Source: Lepeophtheirus salmonis (taxonomy: Eukaryota; Arthropoda; Copepoda; Siphonostomatoida; Caligidae). From it: a stretch of 64,000 nt of DNA. The stretch covers positions 7,502,001 to 7,566,000 of the forward strand of contig NC_052141.2 of assembly GCF_016086655.4 (NCBI RefSeq), given 5' to 3'. The notes beneath the pieces were generated by a model. It was not told the DNA's origin, did not search any database, and saw only the letters and a program-made list of their open reading frames with translations. The translations under genes were made by a program, and so were the position numbers. Positions 22,611-33,338 of this stretch are shown here, piece after piece. Each line of letters opens with the position of its first letter. The first letter of the stretch is position 1.

Positions 22611-23517
22611 TACAGGGAGCGGGAATCAAATTGTCGCCAAAATATTTTTCTACAAAAAACAACACAAAATATACATTTTTTAACTTTTTTATTGAAAATC
22701 AAAACTATGACGAGCATATAGGTATAGAGTAGCCATTCATTCGATATAATCACAGTTAGCATCAATAACAGTCTCAATACGGCCTCTGAACTGGCCGCAG
22801 GCTCTTCTGACCATCTCATTGTCCATGTTGCCGAATACCTCCTTGATGGAGTCCATCAGGCTGGCCTTGGTGCAATGGGGATGTCTGTTGGTATGTCTCT
22901 CGACATAGTCCCGGACAAAATAGTTCAAAGGATTAAGGTCGGGAGATTTAGGAGGCCACAAATCCTTGGTTACGACGTCATAACAGTTCTCGGTTAACCA
23001 CTGCATGGAGATTTTGGACACATGGCAGGGTGATGAGTCCTTATTGTTTTCTCATGGCAGCCCAGATCCCTTGCCATGGCCTTCATGGACCTGGTAGGGT
23101 CATCCTCAACCATCTTCTTCACCTTGTCGACAAAGTCGGTGTCCCTGACCTTCCTGTTGGCGCCCTCCTCCTTGGGTGCCCTCTTTATGGTGGCATCAAC
23201 ATCCCAGTTGTCCTCTAGCTTCTTACAGATACGCTGAACAGTCTGTAAATTCACTCCTAAGGTTGAAGCAATCGTTGAATTGGAGATTTCACCTCCATTA
23301 TTAACCAATGCCATGACTACGGCGGACCTCGAAAGCTCCTCGTTCCACTTATAGCTCTTTATCTCCTCATGCGATGACGGCATGATGCTAACTGAACTAC
23401 GTATCGTCAGCTGACGAGAATAGCTTTCCTATTTGGTAACCGGTTTTTTATTTGATAATGTCGTCTTCAAGTTATCAAGGTTTAAAGTAGGCGACAACTT
23501 GATCCCCGCTCCCTGTA
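22611..23517 (-). mobile_element. Tc1-like element, internally deleted, near-identical TIRs
   Basis: Left TACAGGGAGCGGGAATCAAA and right TACAGGGAGCGGGGATCAAG (other strand) differ at two of 20 bases and continue to TTGTCGCC. Both begin at TA. The 907-bp unit interrupts the PHD-like relic, whose reading continues on both sides. The well-kept ends and long open frames make it the youngest Tc1-like insertion in the window. Confidence 0.9.
22737..23383 (-). pseudogene. Tc1-like transposase with catalytic core deleted
   Basis: The N-terminal frame (23383-22994, 129 codons) starts MPSSHEEIKSYKWNEELSRS and has two helix-turn-helix units: STIASTLGVNLQTVQRICKK near residues 38-57 and MKAMARDLGCHEKTIR near residues 98-115. 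The C-terminal frame (23021-22737) reads WLTENCYDVVTKDLWPPKSP, DLNPLNYF and RGRIETVIDANCDYIE then stop, the normal tail of a ~340-residue transposase. Between CHEKTIR and WLTEN about 120 residues with the first two catalytic aspartates are missing, and the join is out of frame. The third catalytic position (N of DLNPLNYF, about 10 residues beyond the WPP block) is present. A DNA-binding fragment could in principle still be made. Confidence 0.85.
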
Positions 23518-23734
23518 GTCTCATGATTTTGGGCTATTATTTCATAATTATTTTACTGAAAAATCTATAACCCCCAAAATTCATAAAGTAATTTTTAATG
23601 TTCTAAGAATACGAGAAAGATATTCCACTTTTGGAGTATTTTTTGCTAAAGAACAAACAGGAACATCTATTCATGCTCGCTTTCCTAATTATTTTTTTAA
23701 AGTTTTTTAGGATAGTGAATAGGAGACAAAGATT

Positions 23735-24630
23735 AAAGTAATCATTGGAAAAGTATTACTACAAGAATTTTTTTTTTTTTGGTTCATGTATTTATAAATA
23801 AGAGCTGTTATAAAATGTTAAGATTATTATACAATGGTTCAAGGGATATTTATTTTTATTAATACATTTTTTTAACGTTTCAGAAACCAGAATATTTAAA
23901 AAAAGTAATGTATTTTAACAAGTTTTAGTGCTTTCATGTTGTTGTCTTTTTCAGACACAGGGACTTAAATTTAGAAGAATGCCATTGATGTTTATTGTTT
24001 GGTTAATTAATACTCACACAATCGTATTATTATTTCGATGAATTTTAACTATTATTTTCAATCAAACAAACTATAATTAGGTCGTATGGACCAATTTTAG
24101 TAATATATTTATTTCTTAAAGATCCTAAATCTTCGAGAGAGTTATATTCCAAGATGCTAACAAACATTTAAGCTGTTTAAAAGAAGATTCCTGAGTCAAT
24201 AAGTAAGGGAATTGCATCGACATTCATATATTCCAATATACATCTATTAAAGTTAAAAAGTCAATTATATTTTTTAAAGCAGATTGATATGCTATACCAG
24301 AATAGAATATGCTTTACATACAAAACTACCAAGAAAAGAGAGGCACATTATCTTTAAGATTCTTGGATCAACTTCCGCTTGTTTTTCAGTCACAAAAGAG
24401 AATCACAAGTAATCAGGGATGAGGCTTAAAGTGTCCAGGCTCCAGTCAGAGCTGCTGACGAAAAAATTAATTAAAAAAAAAAAAATCCAAAATCCTTAGC
24501 TAATATCAAACAAATATTTTTTTAAAATATCAATAATGGACAGTTGTGCACAAAAAGTTAAATTTTTGGAGAAAAATTTCAAAAAACAAAACAATCTTAT
24601 TGACATAACTTTTTTTTTCTTCAACGTACT
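23735..24630. other. no gene seen
   Basis: AT-rich spacer between the broken PHD-like gene and a Tc1-like C-terminal fragment. No supported feature. Confidence 0.3.
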
Positions 24631-24639
24631 GCTTGACAA

Positions 24640-24822
24640 TAGACTATAGAATATAGTGTATTCGAGAGAGCAAACCTTCCATAGTCCCCAACTGTAACGT
24701 TGATGCCCTGAAAGCCATTGTTGAGGAGTGGGCTGATATGTCCAATGACTACAATCATCAAGGTACATAAGGCCATTAGGCCCAGATTAGAGACCATGGA
24801 TACCGCAGAAGGAAGAAAGTGA
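24640..24822 (+). pseudogene. Tc1-like transposase C-terminal fragment
   Basis: The plus strand reads NVDALKAIVEEWADMSNDYN (about 24694-24752), and in shifted frame the basic segment RDHGYRRRK. The phrase N-(V/L)-x-x-L-K-x-(A)-I-x-x-E-W-x-x-M-S matches the tail of Tc1-like transposases after the last catalytic acid. No TIR was identified. Confidence 0.65.
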
Positions 24823-25841
24823 TATATCGTAAATCAAAGTAATGCTAGACATGTATAATACAATATTGCTAAGCTTTCAAATATCTTAAGAAAACTTTTT
24901 TATAATTTATTTCGATTTTTAAATGAAAAAAAAGAAGAAAATGATGATTTTATTTTTTTACCTAAATTTTTTCAGTGTTTGAATTTAACCCATATTGAGG
25001 TTAAACCTTTATGATCGTAATAAAAAAAGTTCATGGAGTTAGGAATAATTGTATATGATTTATAAAGATCATAACTTTATATATATAGTGAGGTAGAAAT
25101 AAGTTTTTCATAGAGCATATCTTTTTGTATTAATATCATAAATTTGGATTTACGTAGCTCAATGGATACTATCATATAGAGTGTTTGCTATTTTTTAGAG
25201 TTGACCAAATTCAAAATTATTATAGATCATTTAAGTGTTGGTAATGATCTCCAAAAAATTTTTTCTGTCCTATCAAAAACCGTTACCCTCTATCCGGTCA
25301 AAGTTCCATCGTTCCGGAAGTGCTTCAAAATGAAATCAAATTAAAAAAAAGAAAAAGCTTATTGCAATTAATGCATAAGAAAAGAAAAACTTATTGTATA
25401 ATTTTGTTGACTTTCAGACTTTCTAAAGTTTTTATTCAAATTTGATCTTGAGTGATTTGTAACGATTTCATTTTTCTCTCGATCATATGTTTTTTAGGAT
25501 GCTTTTGGTGTTGATGCTATATATCTTTGAACAGTTTGAGAATCACACGGAATAACAGATAGAGCTAAATCTTCACCTCGTGCACATTTTAAAAATTCAT
25601 TTTTTGTTATATCAAATAATAAAAGATGTTAAGTTTAGTAATTTTTAAGATTTGTATTTAAGTTTATTAAATCTAATTAACTAGTTAGACACCTATTTAG
25701 AAAATCTTTTGTAGAATTTTTTTTTTTTTGACTTGACCTTTTTGTCTTTTTTTACGATCTTCTAAGATGCTATCAACTGGTTTGAATCAAACAAAGGCAC
25801 GTATAGGGACATTATTTGGATATGTAAAGGAAAAATTTGTC

Positions 25842-26174
25842 TCAAATAAAACCGAATTTTTCATTTCTTTCTTCAGAGTTGAGATGCTGGTTTGCCTGAT
25901 TTATTGAAAATAAAAATTGTTCGATCCGTGTTGGATGTGAGGGAATCTTTATATGACAAAAATTAGGACCATAGACATATGAACCCATAATAACAAGTCT
26001 TTTAAGCTCCACTGATTGATTTTTTGATTGTATAATCTTAAAAGGGTAGAAACAGTAGTCATCCATCTCGAATCTTGCACTGTTCCAAGATGCTAAAAGA
26101 AAATCAGCTACATAATGTGACCCTTTTTGTACAATCTGACAAATCTGGACAAAGTAGTGTTGATCTCTGCTCAA
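25842..26174 (-). CDS. 110-codon open frame inside the long-TIR element
   Basis: The frame starts MSRDQHYFVQICQIVQKGSH and ends NSEERNEKFGFI. Middle segments are LLASWNSARFEMDDYCFYPF and LVIMGSYVYGPNFCHIKIPS. It has no transmembrane segment, signal peptide or zinc motif. I do not recognise the family. Its position midway between the two inverted arms suggests a fragment of the element's own protein. Upstream on the minus strand the reading is full of stops, so it is probably the tail of a longer eroded ORF. Confidence 0.3.
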   Translation of the reverse strand: MSRDQHYFVQICQIVQKGSHYVADFLLASWNSARFEMDDYCFYPFKIIQSKNQSVELKRLVIMGSYVYGPNFCHIKIPSHPTRIEQFLFSINQANQHLNSEERNEKFGFI

Positions 26175-26380
26175 ACCTTAATATAGACATTTATCTATGT
26201 CTGGTACACTTCCTTTGATAGCCATAAGTGTTAAAGTGTACGTTTTACATGAACAGTTTGAAATTTGGGTGCGTATACGATTTTGGCCCTTTTGTTTTCG
26301 TCTTATAGTATTAAAATATTTTTTGAAGTCAATTCCTTAATGTGTAGTAAACAAATATACAACCTCAAAAACAAACGAAT
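26120..26380. repeat. dispersed repeat shared with 14135-14400
   Basis: Same ordered landmarks as at 14135-14400 (TATGTCTGGTACACTTCCTT, TTTTACATGAA, AGTTTGAAATTTG). Here it lies inside the long-TIR element. At the other locus I saw no matching arms. Confidence 0.65.
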
Positions 26381-26923
26381 CTCAGAAAGCAATGATCAAG
26401 AGAAAAGACAGAAAAATTTAATTATTATAAATCATTCAAGATCAAAATTGAATAAAAAGTTTTACAAGTCTGATTTAATTAATTACTTTACTGATTATTC
26501 AAAGATTTAATAACTATATATGTCTATGGACATTTGTATCGTGTTTATGAAAAAATTCAATTATATGAATAGCATAATAAATAAAAAATCTGTAATAATT
26601 TATTTATATGTATTTGTATGCCATGAATAGTTATTTCATAAGTTTTTATTTACAAAACCGACGGCATAATAAAGTCAAAAAATTATAAGAATTGTTTTTC
26701 TTTTGATTATGCCTTGATTATAATAAGATTTTTTTCAGGTTTTTTAATTTGACCTCATTTTGAAGTACTTCCGGGTCGCTGGAACTTTGAACGGATGAAC
26801 GGTAATGGTTTTTGATGGCACAGAAAAAAAATTAGGACATCATTACCAACATCTAAACACATCTCAGGGCCCACGATAATTTGGAATTTGGTCAACTTTA
26901 AAAAATAGCAAACTCTCTAATGT

Positions 26924-27215
26924 ATAGTGATCTCAATCGTTTGAATTTTTTCACTGGCATATTTTTTGGAATTGGTAAACTCCAGAATAAATTTTCTTTT
27001 CTTAAGGAGTTTCATTATTATTTAATTCCTGAAATAATAATTGGGGATTGACGTCCGAATAATTCTTACCAATGTCTTTGTTTGTTTATTTCCCCCTCCT
27101 CCCTTGTCATACCTGATTGTTGCTGATGCCATATAAAAAAAATCTTTAAATTTTCTGGGTTACCATGTCGATTTTCGTTTTTTTAGCATGCCCATTACAC
27201 ACGATTTTTATTACT
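26924..27215 (-). repeat. MITE family R, copy 4
   Basis: Starts TAGTGATCTCAATCG directly at the outer edge of the long-TIR element. It shares CCAATTCC-type 3' sequence, TTATTTAATTCCTGA, GTCTTTG, CCCCTCCTCCCTTGTCA and TAGCATGCCCATTAC with other copies. Confidence 0.65.
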
Positions 27216-27219
27216 CTCT

Positions 27220-29150
27220 ATGAACAAATTGCTCTGGAGAACTTATTCTCTTGAGCTCAATGGGCCAAGGTTTGCGTCTTTGTCGTTTCTAGGGTTGAAA
27301 TATACCTCAAAAAACATTTAAAAATATGTACAAAAAGTACTATATAAACATAGAGGGGATTTGTGTAAAGAAAAAACTAAGTTTTTCTATTAGAAAAGGA
27401 AAAACGTGTGAGTGTGCTTTTGAGAAATGGAAATTAACTCTGACGCTTTCTTAGGGAGTTATCCTCTACACTATTTAAGCCAAATTTGTCTGTTTGTCGA
27501 CGACAAATAACTCAAGCAATGTTGTATACTACAGCTAGTTATATTATATAACAAAATAATTATAACAAGGAAAAACACCTTCAACGGCGTTACAAAAGAT
27601 GGATTCTACCTTCTTAAGGGATAGTCTCGTGGAACAAGACTGTGATCCCATATAAGGACCGACACTTACCTTTTTAATGATGAGCAGTATTCAACCTAAC
27701 TTTTCCTATTGATTATTCAACAAAACCTTTATTAATTTCAAATTTCCTTTTGTCGTAAGTATTTTGATACAAGGGGTAGAAACCTGCAATGCTCGAAGTA
27801 ATTAGGTGTCGGCTAAAAGACAAATTTGCATATATAATATAGAAGATAATTCCCCCAAGGAATCCGACAAGTTACTCACTGTTTTTTATGAGATAACTCC
27901 TAAGATAAATACACAGTATATATATCAATTCATATGTGTTTTCTCCTCAAGAATGAAGCAATAATAATAAATGTTTGAGAAAAAAAAAATATTATACACA
28001 TTTACTGTTCTATGAACACGCCCGCAATTTATTATTCGTACGACTAAGTTGTTATTTCTCAGATCATAATATATTTATGATATACATCAGGGATCACTAT
28101 ATACATTGCACCCGATGACAGGTGGTCATATATTCAAACAGACAGCAAGACAAACTATGCAGGTTTTTTATCATTAAGTTTTATGGAAGAATCATACAAA
28201 AAGATTTTTATAAGATATGTGCATTAGGGTGTTTTTTTCATTTTTTTTTCGTATTGCATGTTTGGTAAAGTTCTGATATGGTAAGAAAAGCACTTATGGA
28301 AAATTTCAATTTCCTACAATGTCATCTTAGAGTAACACATCTAGAGTTTGAAAGCAGACAAAAGTTCTTTACTTCGTTAAACAAGATTAAAATACAGCAT
28401 TAATAAATATTTTATATAATTGTAATATGACAGACATTATTCAAACCTATAGAAAATATTAGTAAAGATACTTTCTAAAGCTACCCTACAGAGCAATAAG
28501 AAAGTTTGCTATACGACAATTTTGATTTTTTCCTATCTGAAAATATACACAATATCCATGGAAGACTTTTAGAAAAAAAATAACTATTGAAATACTTTAT
28601 ATTGATTAATAAAATATCTATTAAAATTATTTTATGTAAAATAATTAAAATGTATTTTTAGCTTTGATTTAGGACTGGAGACTGCACTCCCGTCCAGTTC
28701 AGTCTCAGTCCAGTCCAGTTCAGTCTTGCATTCACATTTGCAATCCTTGATGACGTCCCTCAATTTGTTGTCTTCTTTTTTTAATCAGTTCCAGAATTGA
28801 TAGACCAAAGGACCCACCGTCATAAGGACCAGCCCCAAGGATTGGACAGAAAAAATAAGGACTAACATAAGACTACTTCATCCTATCTATTTTCACCTAG
28901 TAAAGAGTGTTTGCTTGCGACCTAAAGATGACCTCGTAGAACAACACACAAAAATTTCACTATCCCTTATGGTAATTCGAAAAAAGTTTGGAAATAAAAC
29001 TAGCTAATTTACTTTTTAAATGTATTTTATCTATATTCCATTCAAATGCTTTTAAAGGAACAATTGTAGAAAAGAAAAAAAAAAAACTGTCAAAGATTTT
29101 CTATACAAATGGCATCCACCCTCTAATGTACTGTTTTTTTCCTCTCCTTT
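27220..29150. other. no gene seen; short GGACT/CCAGT repeats near 28675-28740
   Basis: No coding segment is supported. Near 28675-28730 the word CAGTCCAGT and its variants recur (AGTCTCAGTCCAGTCCAGTT), a small degenerate microsatellite. The rest is AT-rich. Confidence 0.35.
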
Positions 29151-29290
29151 TTTTCCTTTTCCTTTTTATCATTAAAAAGAAAAATTAGGGGGAAGGGGAA
29201 AGAGAAAAGAAGAAGAAGAAGCAACAGAGAGACCCACGCTGAAAGAAAGCTTCTCTTGATATTAAAGGGAGCGAAAAATGGAAATGATTC
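29130..29290. repeat. strand-asymmetric pyrimidine/purine tract
   Basis: A T/C-only run (about 29130-29170) is followed within 20 bases by an A/G-only run (about 29176-29220, AGAAGAAGAAGAAG). It lies 300-450 bases upstream of the candidate signal-peptide exon, so it could be 5' UTR or promoter DNA, or simple sequence. Confidence 0.4.
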
Positions 29291-29596
29291 CACAAAAATC
29301 TTAAATGATTCTTCATGGTTCTTCAGTTGTTGTTTAGTCATTCCTTTAGATAGACGTGTACTTTGTTTTTTTATTTGTATCTCATTGCTTCGCTATTTAT
29401 TATAAACATTATTTTTGTTTTTTTTTAAATAAATGTTGTGTGTCATGGCGATGAATTCACCACTATGAGGGGGACTTGAATTCACGCAACCTAATTTTTG
29501 ACACTTGTACAAGAAAGTATTGGGACAAAAGTCGTCCCTTCGTCTTCATATTTTGTTTATCCTTCCTGTCATAGTATTCAAAACCGAGTTTTCTAC

Positions 29597-29675
29597 ATGG
29601 GGTTTGCTCTATCCCTTCAAACATTTCTACTACTATATTTATCCTACTTGTCAAGTTACATCATAGTCGCTGGAG
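29597..29675 (+). CDS. candidate first coding exon: signal peptide of an unknown secreted protein
   Basis: From the ATG at 29597 the frame reads MGFALSLQTFLLLYLSYLSS then YIIVAG and one extra base, ending at the donor GGAG|GTAAGTGAG, which matches the metazoan 5' splice consensus almost perfectly (GT at 29676). A short N-terminus, a ~12-residue hydrophobic core and small residues near the end are what a secretory signal peptide looks like. A phase-1 intron directly after the signal peptide is common in genes for secreted proteins. No other in-frame ATG lies upstream after the stop near 29490. The next exon is uncertain; 57662-57849 is phase-compatible. There is no homology evidence. Confidence 0.45.
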
Positions 29676-29931
29676 GTAAGTGAGATCATCTAATTATGGA
29701 GGGGGTGTAACATTTTTTAATGATCAGATATCTTACAAGTATTTCGGTCGGGGGAAAAAATCAACCGTGCTTTTAAACCGATTTTTCAATTATTAAAGAC
29801 AAATGTAAGCAGTATAAGTGAATTAACTCTTCGTTATAGCACACTTTTCTCAAAGTGGGTACCACGGTACATTGGTTGCCCCTAAGTTGTGTCAGTATTG
29901 CCACAGAAAGAAGTATTTTGTAGGGATGGAC

Positions 29932-30848
29932 ACACTCTAATTTTTCGTTATTCCACTAATCTGCTAATTTTCTTGCCTTTTCTACTATTGTTTATTTTGT
30001 AGGTTTATTGGTCTACTAACAATAATTTTATAACATTAATCCACTAATTAAATCATTTTAATAGAAAGGACTGTCAACAGCAGTGTCCCCAGAGGGGTTT
30101 TGAAGGGGATGTAACAGTTTGCAGTACTTTAAATGCTAATTTTATTACCGGTTCCGCTATCGCTAATTCAGTAAAAATTGTAGTTTCGTAGATCAGCTAA
30201 AGCTAATCTGCTAACGTTAATCCACAAAATTAAGTTACTGTAATGTACATGGTCCCGATGGACATGCGCAGGCGGAGGGGGCTGTAAAATAATTTCAATG
30301 ATTTATTTTTACAAAAAGAAGGTTATTTGATCAAATGGGTAAATATAACGTGTCATGTCATTTGCCTACCTAGATCATTGTGACTGTAGTGGATGGCATA
30401 TTATTTCATCATTCAATTGCAAAAAAATACATTTGATTTTACAAAGATCAAGGAACAATCAACATCATCAATTGTGTTTTTTTCTAACAAACAAAATCCT
30501 CAAAAAAACTGGACATGACTTACTGTGAAATAGTGCCTTAGCCTACTTTATGAATTTCATTTGAGGTCTCTGGTCTTGTTTTGTAAATAGTTGTAGAATT
30601 TTGAAAAAAAAAAATATCATATTGTATATTTGAATTTATTTTTCTTTAAATTTAATTATTTTTTTTTTTTTTCCATAAAAACTCCAAAAACCAAGCCCCT
30701 AAAACATAATTCTGTTGACGCCCCTGATAGCAAATTGGTATTTTTTAGATATTATTTAAAATATTAAAGAATCGGCATCGCTAATTTTTACTACAATCGC
30801 ATTGGAATTGGCATTGAGATTTTTCTTTTGTATCATCCCATCACTAGT
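29932..30848. repeat. composite repeat with CATCACTA-type ends, copy A
   Basis: Left end GTAGGGATGGACACACTC and right end TATCATCCCATCACTAG are inverted relatives of TAGTGATGGGA. Inside, 29940-30240 holds many copies of (A/C)TGCTAA(T/C) and CCACTAAT words. 30600-30735 is an AT-core block with the end CCAAGCCCCT..GTTGACGCCCCTGATAGC. The junction TTCTTTAATATTTTAAATAA (read on the minus strand) is shared with the copy at 52757-53316. Confidence 0.5.
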
Positions 30849-31119
30849 AAATATAATGACCAAATTTTATATATCTAAGAAAATTTTTTGACTATCAAAT
30901 AGAAATACTCATTTATAGCTTCGCTTTTAATAAGAACAATTGCTAATTAATAGTATAATACAGTATTGAATTAAATACTATGTAGGGTTGTAATAATACT
31001 AAATGTATTTTTAACATTCATTATAAAATTTTTGATAAAATACTATGACAACAATAGTCTGAGAATACGCCAGGAATAAAAATCAGTTGGTACTATTGAC
31101 TTATTTGGCAAACTACCAG

Positions 31120-31184
31120 ATGATTTCGGGCTACAATACTAAGAAGTTTTTTAAGATCCCTAAAAGGTGGGAGTACACTAAGTT
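31120..31184 (+). other. weak exon-like segment
   Basis: Open sequence MISGYNTKKFFKIPKRWEYT-KL lies between ACTACCAG and GTGAGTGTC. The splice signals are plausible and the codons look protein-like, but it is only 22 codons and unlinked to anything. Confidence 0.2.
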
Positions 31185-31189
31185 GGTGA

Positions 31190-31850
31190 GTGTCTCATAT
31201 CTGATCGGGTAATGAAGGCTTACTAATTGCCGATCCGGGTACTTTGGAGACGGATCCAAAACCCGTACTATCTTTACTTTTTAATATGAAGGAACATGGT
31301 TAAAACACTTTCAAAAAAATATAATATTGAATAAGTTTTGAATAAAGAATTTATTTTTTATAAATTTAGTCAAAATACGTGACTTGAGAGTTTGAAATTA
31401 TTCTATTTACATACATGTAAATCTTCTTTATATATGAATTTTTTTTAAAAGGTATTCATTGATTTAAAATTGTTATAAGAATAATTTTACTTCCTTTGAA
31501 ACTCTGCGTTGAATGCAAAAAGAATTGATCATATTGAATATGTTCGCATAATTATTTATATATAAAAAAACATATTTTGAATGAGGCAGTAAGTATAATT
31601 TTTCTTTAGAGGGAGTCTTGAATTAACATATATTATATAGTTATTATGTACTTTATACTTTTTACATTGCTCAAAAAGGATGGGTAATTGATTTTATTAG
31701 CTACTATCAGAATTGAAAACTATTTGATAGAAAGGAAATTAAGTGATTGTAGATTAACAAGGAGGAAATTTAAATCAAGAACAAGTTTATAAATCAAAGT
31801 CTGGACTACTCTTAAATCTATCTTGACGAAAGTATGGTCATCAGATTCAG
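31190..31850. other. no gene seen
   Basis: AT-rich spacer. An 81-codon open stretch on the minus strand (31965-31720) runs partly antisense to the transposase fragment at 31860-32090, so I do not call it. Confidence 0.3.
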
Positions 31851-31859
31851 CTGACAAAA

Positions 31860-32090
31860 CTGTAGAATAAAAAGACAAAATCTTAGAGATGTTCCCTAAT
31901 ACGAACGCTGAACGGGCATTATTGTGTGCCCCGTGAACGCCCAAGGAAATAGTTGAACCTACCAACTACTCAAATCAACTGTTTACGATGTTACCAAGGC
32001 TTTGATGAAGTCGGTTGGGTCTGGAACACCTGTAAGGAAGACTCATGATCCTTCTGAGAGCAAAAACGCTCTCCAGACTTATTGACTATT
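31860..32090 (+). pseudogene. Tc1-like transposase N-terminal fragment
   Basis: Plus strand: MFPNTNAERALLCAP, a stop, then TPKEIVEPT, then (frame change) LLKSTVYDVTKALMKSVGSG, TPVRKTHDPSESKNAL. The block PKEI(I/V)...LPKSTVYDV is the first helix-turn-helix, and GSGTP.RK the linker. The same family recurs at 56500 and 59490. Nothing downstream of the linker is present. Confidence 0.7.
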
Positions 32091-32099
32091 TTTCTTAAT

Positions 32100-33030
32100 A
32101 TGAATGAAAAATTTGTTTTCATTGTTACACTACTTAGATGTGCAGGGCTCCAAAATAGGTTTCGACAGCAATGCCCACGTGGCGTAAAATTTTTTATTCA
32201 GTCAACCACAAATTGTAAGATATCGGCGATTGGTTTTTTGTCCCTGGTGTTGTAAATTGAAATAATGGATCGGTTCAATCAATACCTTTTTAATAATTAT
32301 AAAATTGGATCCTTGAACAGGTCCTGAGAATAAAATCGAATTTGTTTTAACTAGTTGATAATTTTTCCATGACTTCAAATGAGCAAACATGATGTAAATG
32401 ATGTTAACGTACGAGATGTTAAGAAGGCTTGTTTTTATCTAAATACAGGAAATTTTTTGTTCGACGGTAAAAAGCAAATTTAGTTTTTCAAACTTTTTTT
32501 TTTCAAACTTCAGACGTATATTTAATAGTGCTACAATTACAGTAACAACTTTTATTTCCCCAAAAATAACATTAAAACCCATTGTGAGACTAAACTTTAA
32601 AATAAACAAAACATTTTTTCTGTACTTATTTTTTCAAAATTTAGTTTAAAATGAAGAATAGTTTATACTGGAACCTAATGGAAAGATTACAAATTATAAG
32701 CTTATATGAATAGGTGAAAGCTATAGGAAAATTGCATCAACTTTACAACAAAACAGGCTAGTATCCAAAGTAGAAATCTTTGACGGTGTATTACAATATG
32801 CAAGACTTGAAATAATTTTTTTGAACTAGTCTGGATGTATTAAACGTCATATGTTAAATGAGAGTATAGGAACTAATTTGGTAAAAACATATGAAGTAAT
32901 GAAGAACTAATAAATCTCTACAAGTAACTGCTCTAGGGTTGAATCGAAACAAAAATTAAGTAAAAGATTAAATTGCCATCCATTTTTTGACTTCGTATAA
33001 TAGATGGAGTTAAAACTTCTGAGAGTTTTT
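32100..33030. other. no gene recognised
   Basis: Near 32660-32760 the plus strand reads MKNSLYWNLMERLQIISLYE, which is vaguely like a transposase start, but no second motif confirms it. The rest is AT-rich spacer. Confidence 0.25.
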
Positions 33031-33035
33031 TCGCT

Positions 33036-33338
33036 TTATTCTGACGATAAAATTAACATAACGGTTTTTTGGCTAATTTTCAGTTCCTGGGCAATGAAAT
33101 AATTGGGCACATGCCTGTCCAAGTCGACTATTTCCATTATTTTATCAATATTTTCGAAAAGGAATCGAAAGGAATTGTTAGGACCACCCTTTTGCTTTTG
33201 CATTCGATACTGTATTGGGTCTTTAAATAGTACAATTTTTTGATCACCTGCTCTCTGCTTTTTCACCTTAGTCGTAGTAAAAAACTGAAACAAATTTTCT
33301 ATTTTTAGTTTTCCAATATGGAACGCTGTAAAACACAA
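33036..33338 (-). pseudogene. mariner-like transposase N-terminal fragment
   Basis: A 100-codon minus-strand frame. The second half reads DKIMEIVDLDRHVPNYFIAQ then ELKISQKTVMLIL, matching the second helix-turn-helix of mariner transposases (I...V..D.H.(S).(R).IA.EL.IS..TV...L). GGPNNSFRF precedes it where the family has a GRP linker. Nothing of the catalytic domain follows at lower coordinates. Confidence 0.6.

Larger units (their letters stand above)
21940..23720 (+). pseudogene. broken gene for a Cys-rich PHD-like protein, split by a Tc1-like insertion
   Basis: First half 21940-22610. SLCNSCKLTFNLCKCLC begins a Cys-rich region (about 22018-22070). IFCSNCMQTYRYGCDLTLIL (about 22120-22185) and, one base out of frame, NNFICSQCSQISLNE follow. 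CxxC, aromatic-x-x-x-C and FICxxC resemble the second half of a PHD finger, with the usual His replaced. Then KLFEFLKTFNVEMQYYHGDS (about 22378-22430). The second half resumes after the insertion at 23518-23720: HDFGLLFHNYFTEKSITPKI, then EQTGTSIHARFPNYF. From memory, animal genomes carry many repeated genes with this order (PHD-like finger, YHGxxF, TPKxH, EQxGxSIHAxxN). Their function is not known to me. Nonsense and frameshift mutations show that this copy is dead. Confidence 0.6.
25170..26925. mobile_element. element with ~250-bp terminal inverted repeats, class unknown
   Basis: The left arm (25170-25414) and right arm (26671-26925) are inverted copies. From the outer ends inward they share AGAG(T/A)GTTTGCTATTTTTTA, GTTGACCAAATTC, TTGGTAATGAT, TTTTTTCTG, ATCAAAAACC(G/A)TTACC, TTCAAAGTTCCA or GTCAAAGTTCCA, CGGAAGT(G/A)CTTCAAAATGA, and TATAATTTT(G)TTGACTTT. 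The interior holds the 110-codon minus-strand frame and the repeat shared with 14135-14400. Long TIRs occur in Mutator-like and foldback elements, but no transposase motif decides it. Confidence 0.75.

Noticed and set aside
23030..23218. 62-codon plus-strand frame
   Set aside because: It is antisense to the well-supported N-terminal half of the transposase at 22737-23383.
31720..31965. 81-codon minus-strand frame with protein-like composition
   Set aside because: Its 5' half is antisense to the Tc1-like fragment at 31860-32090, and no start or splice signal supports it.
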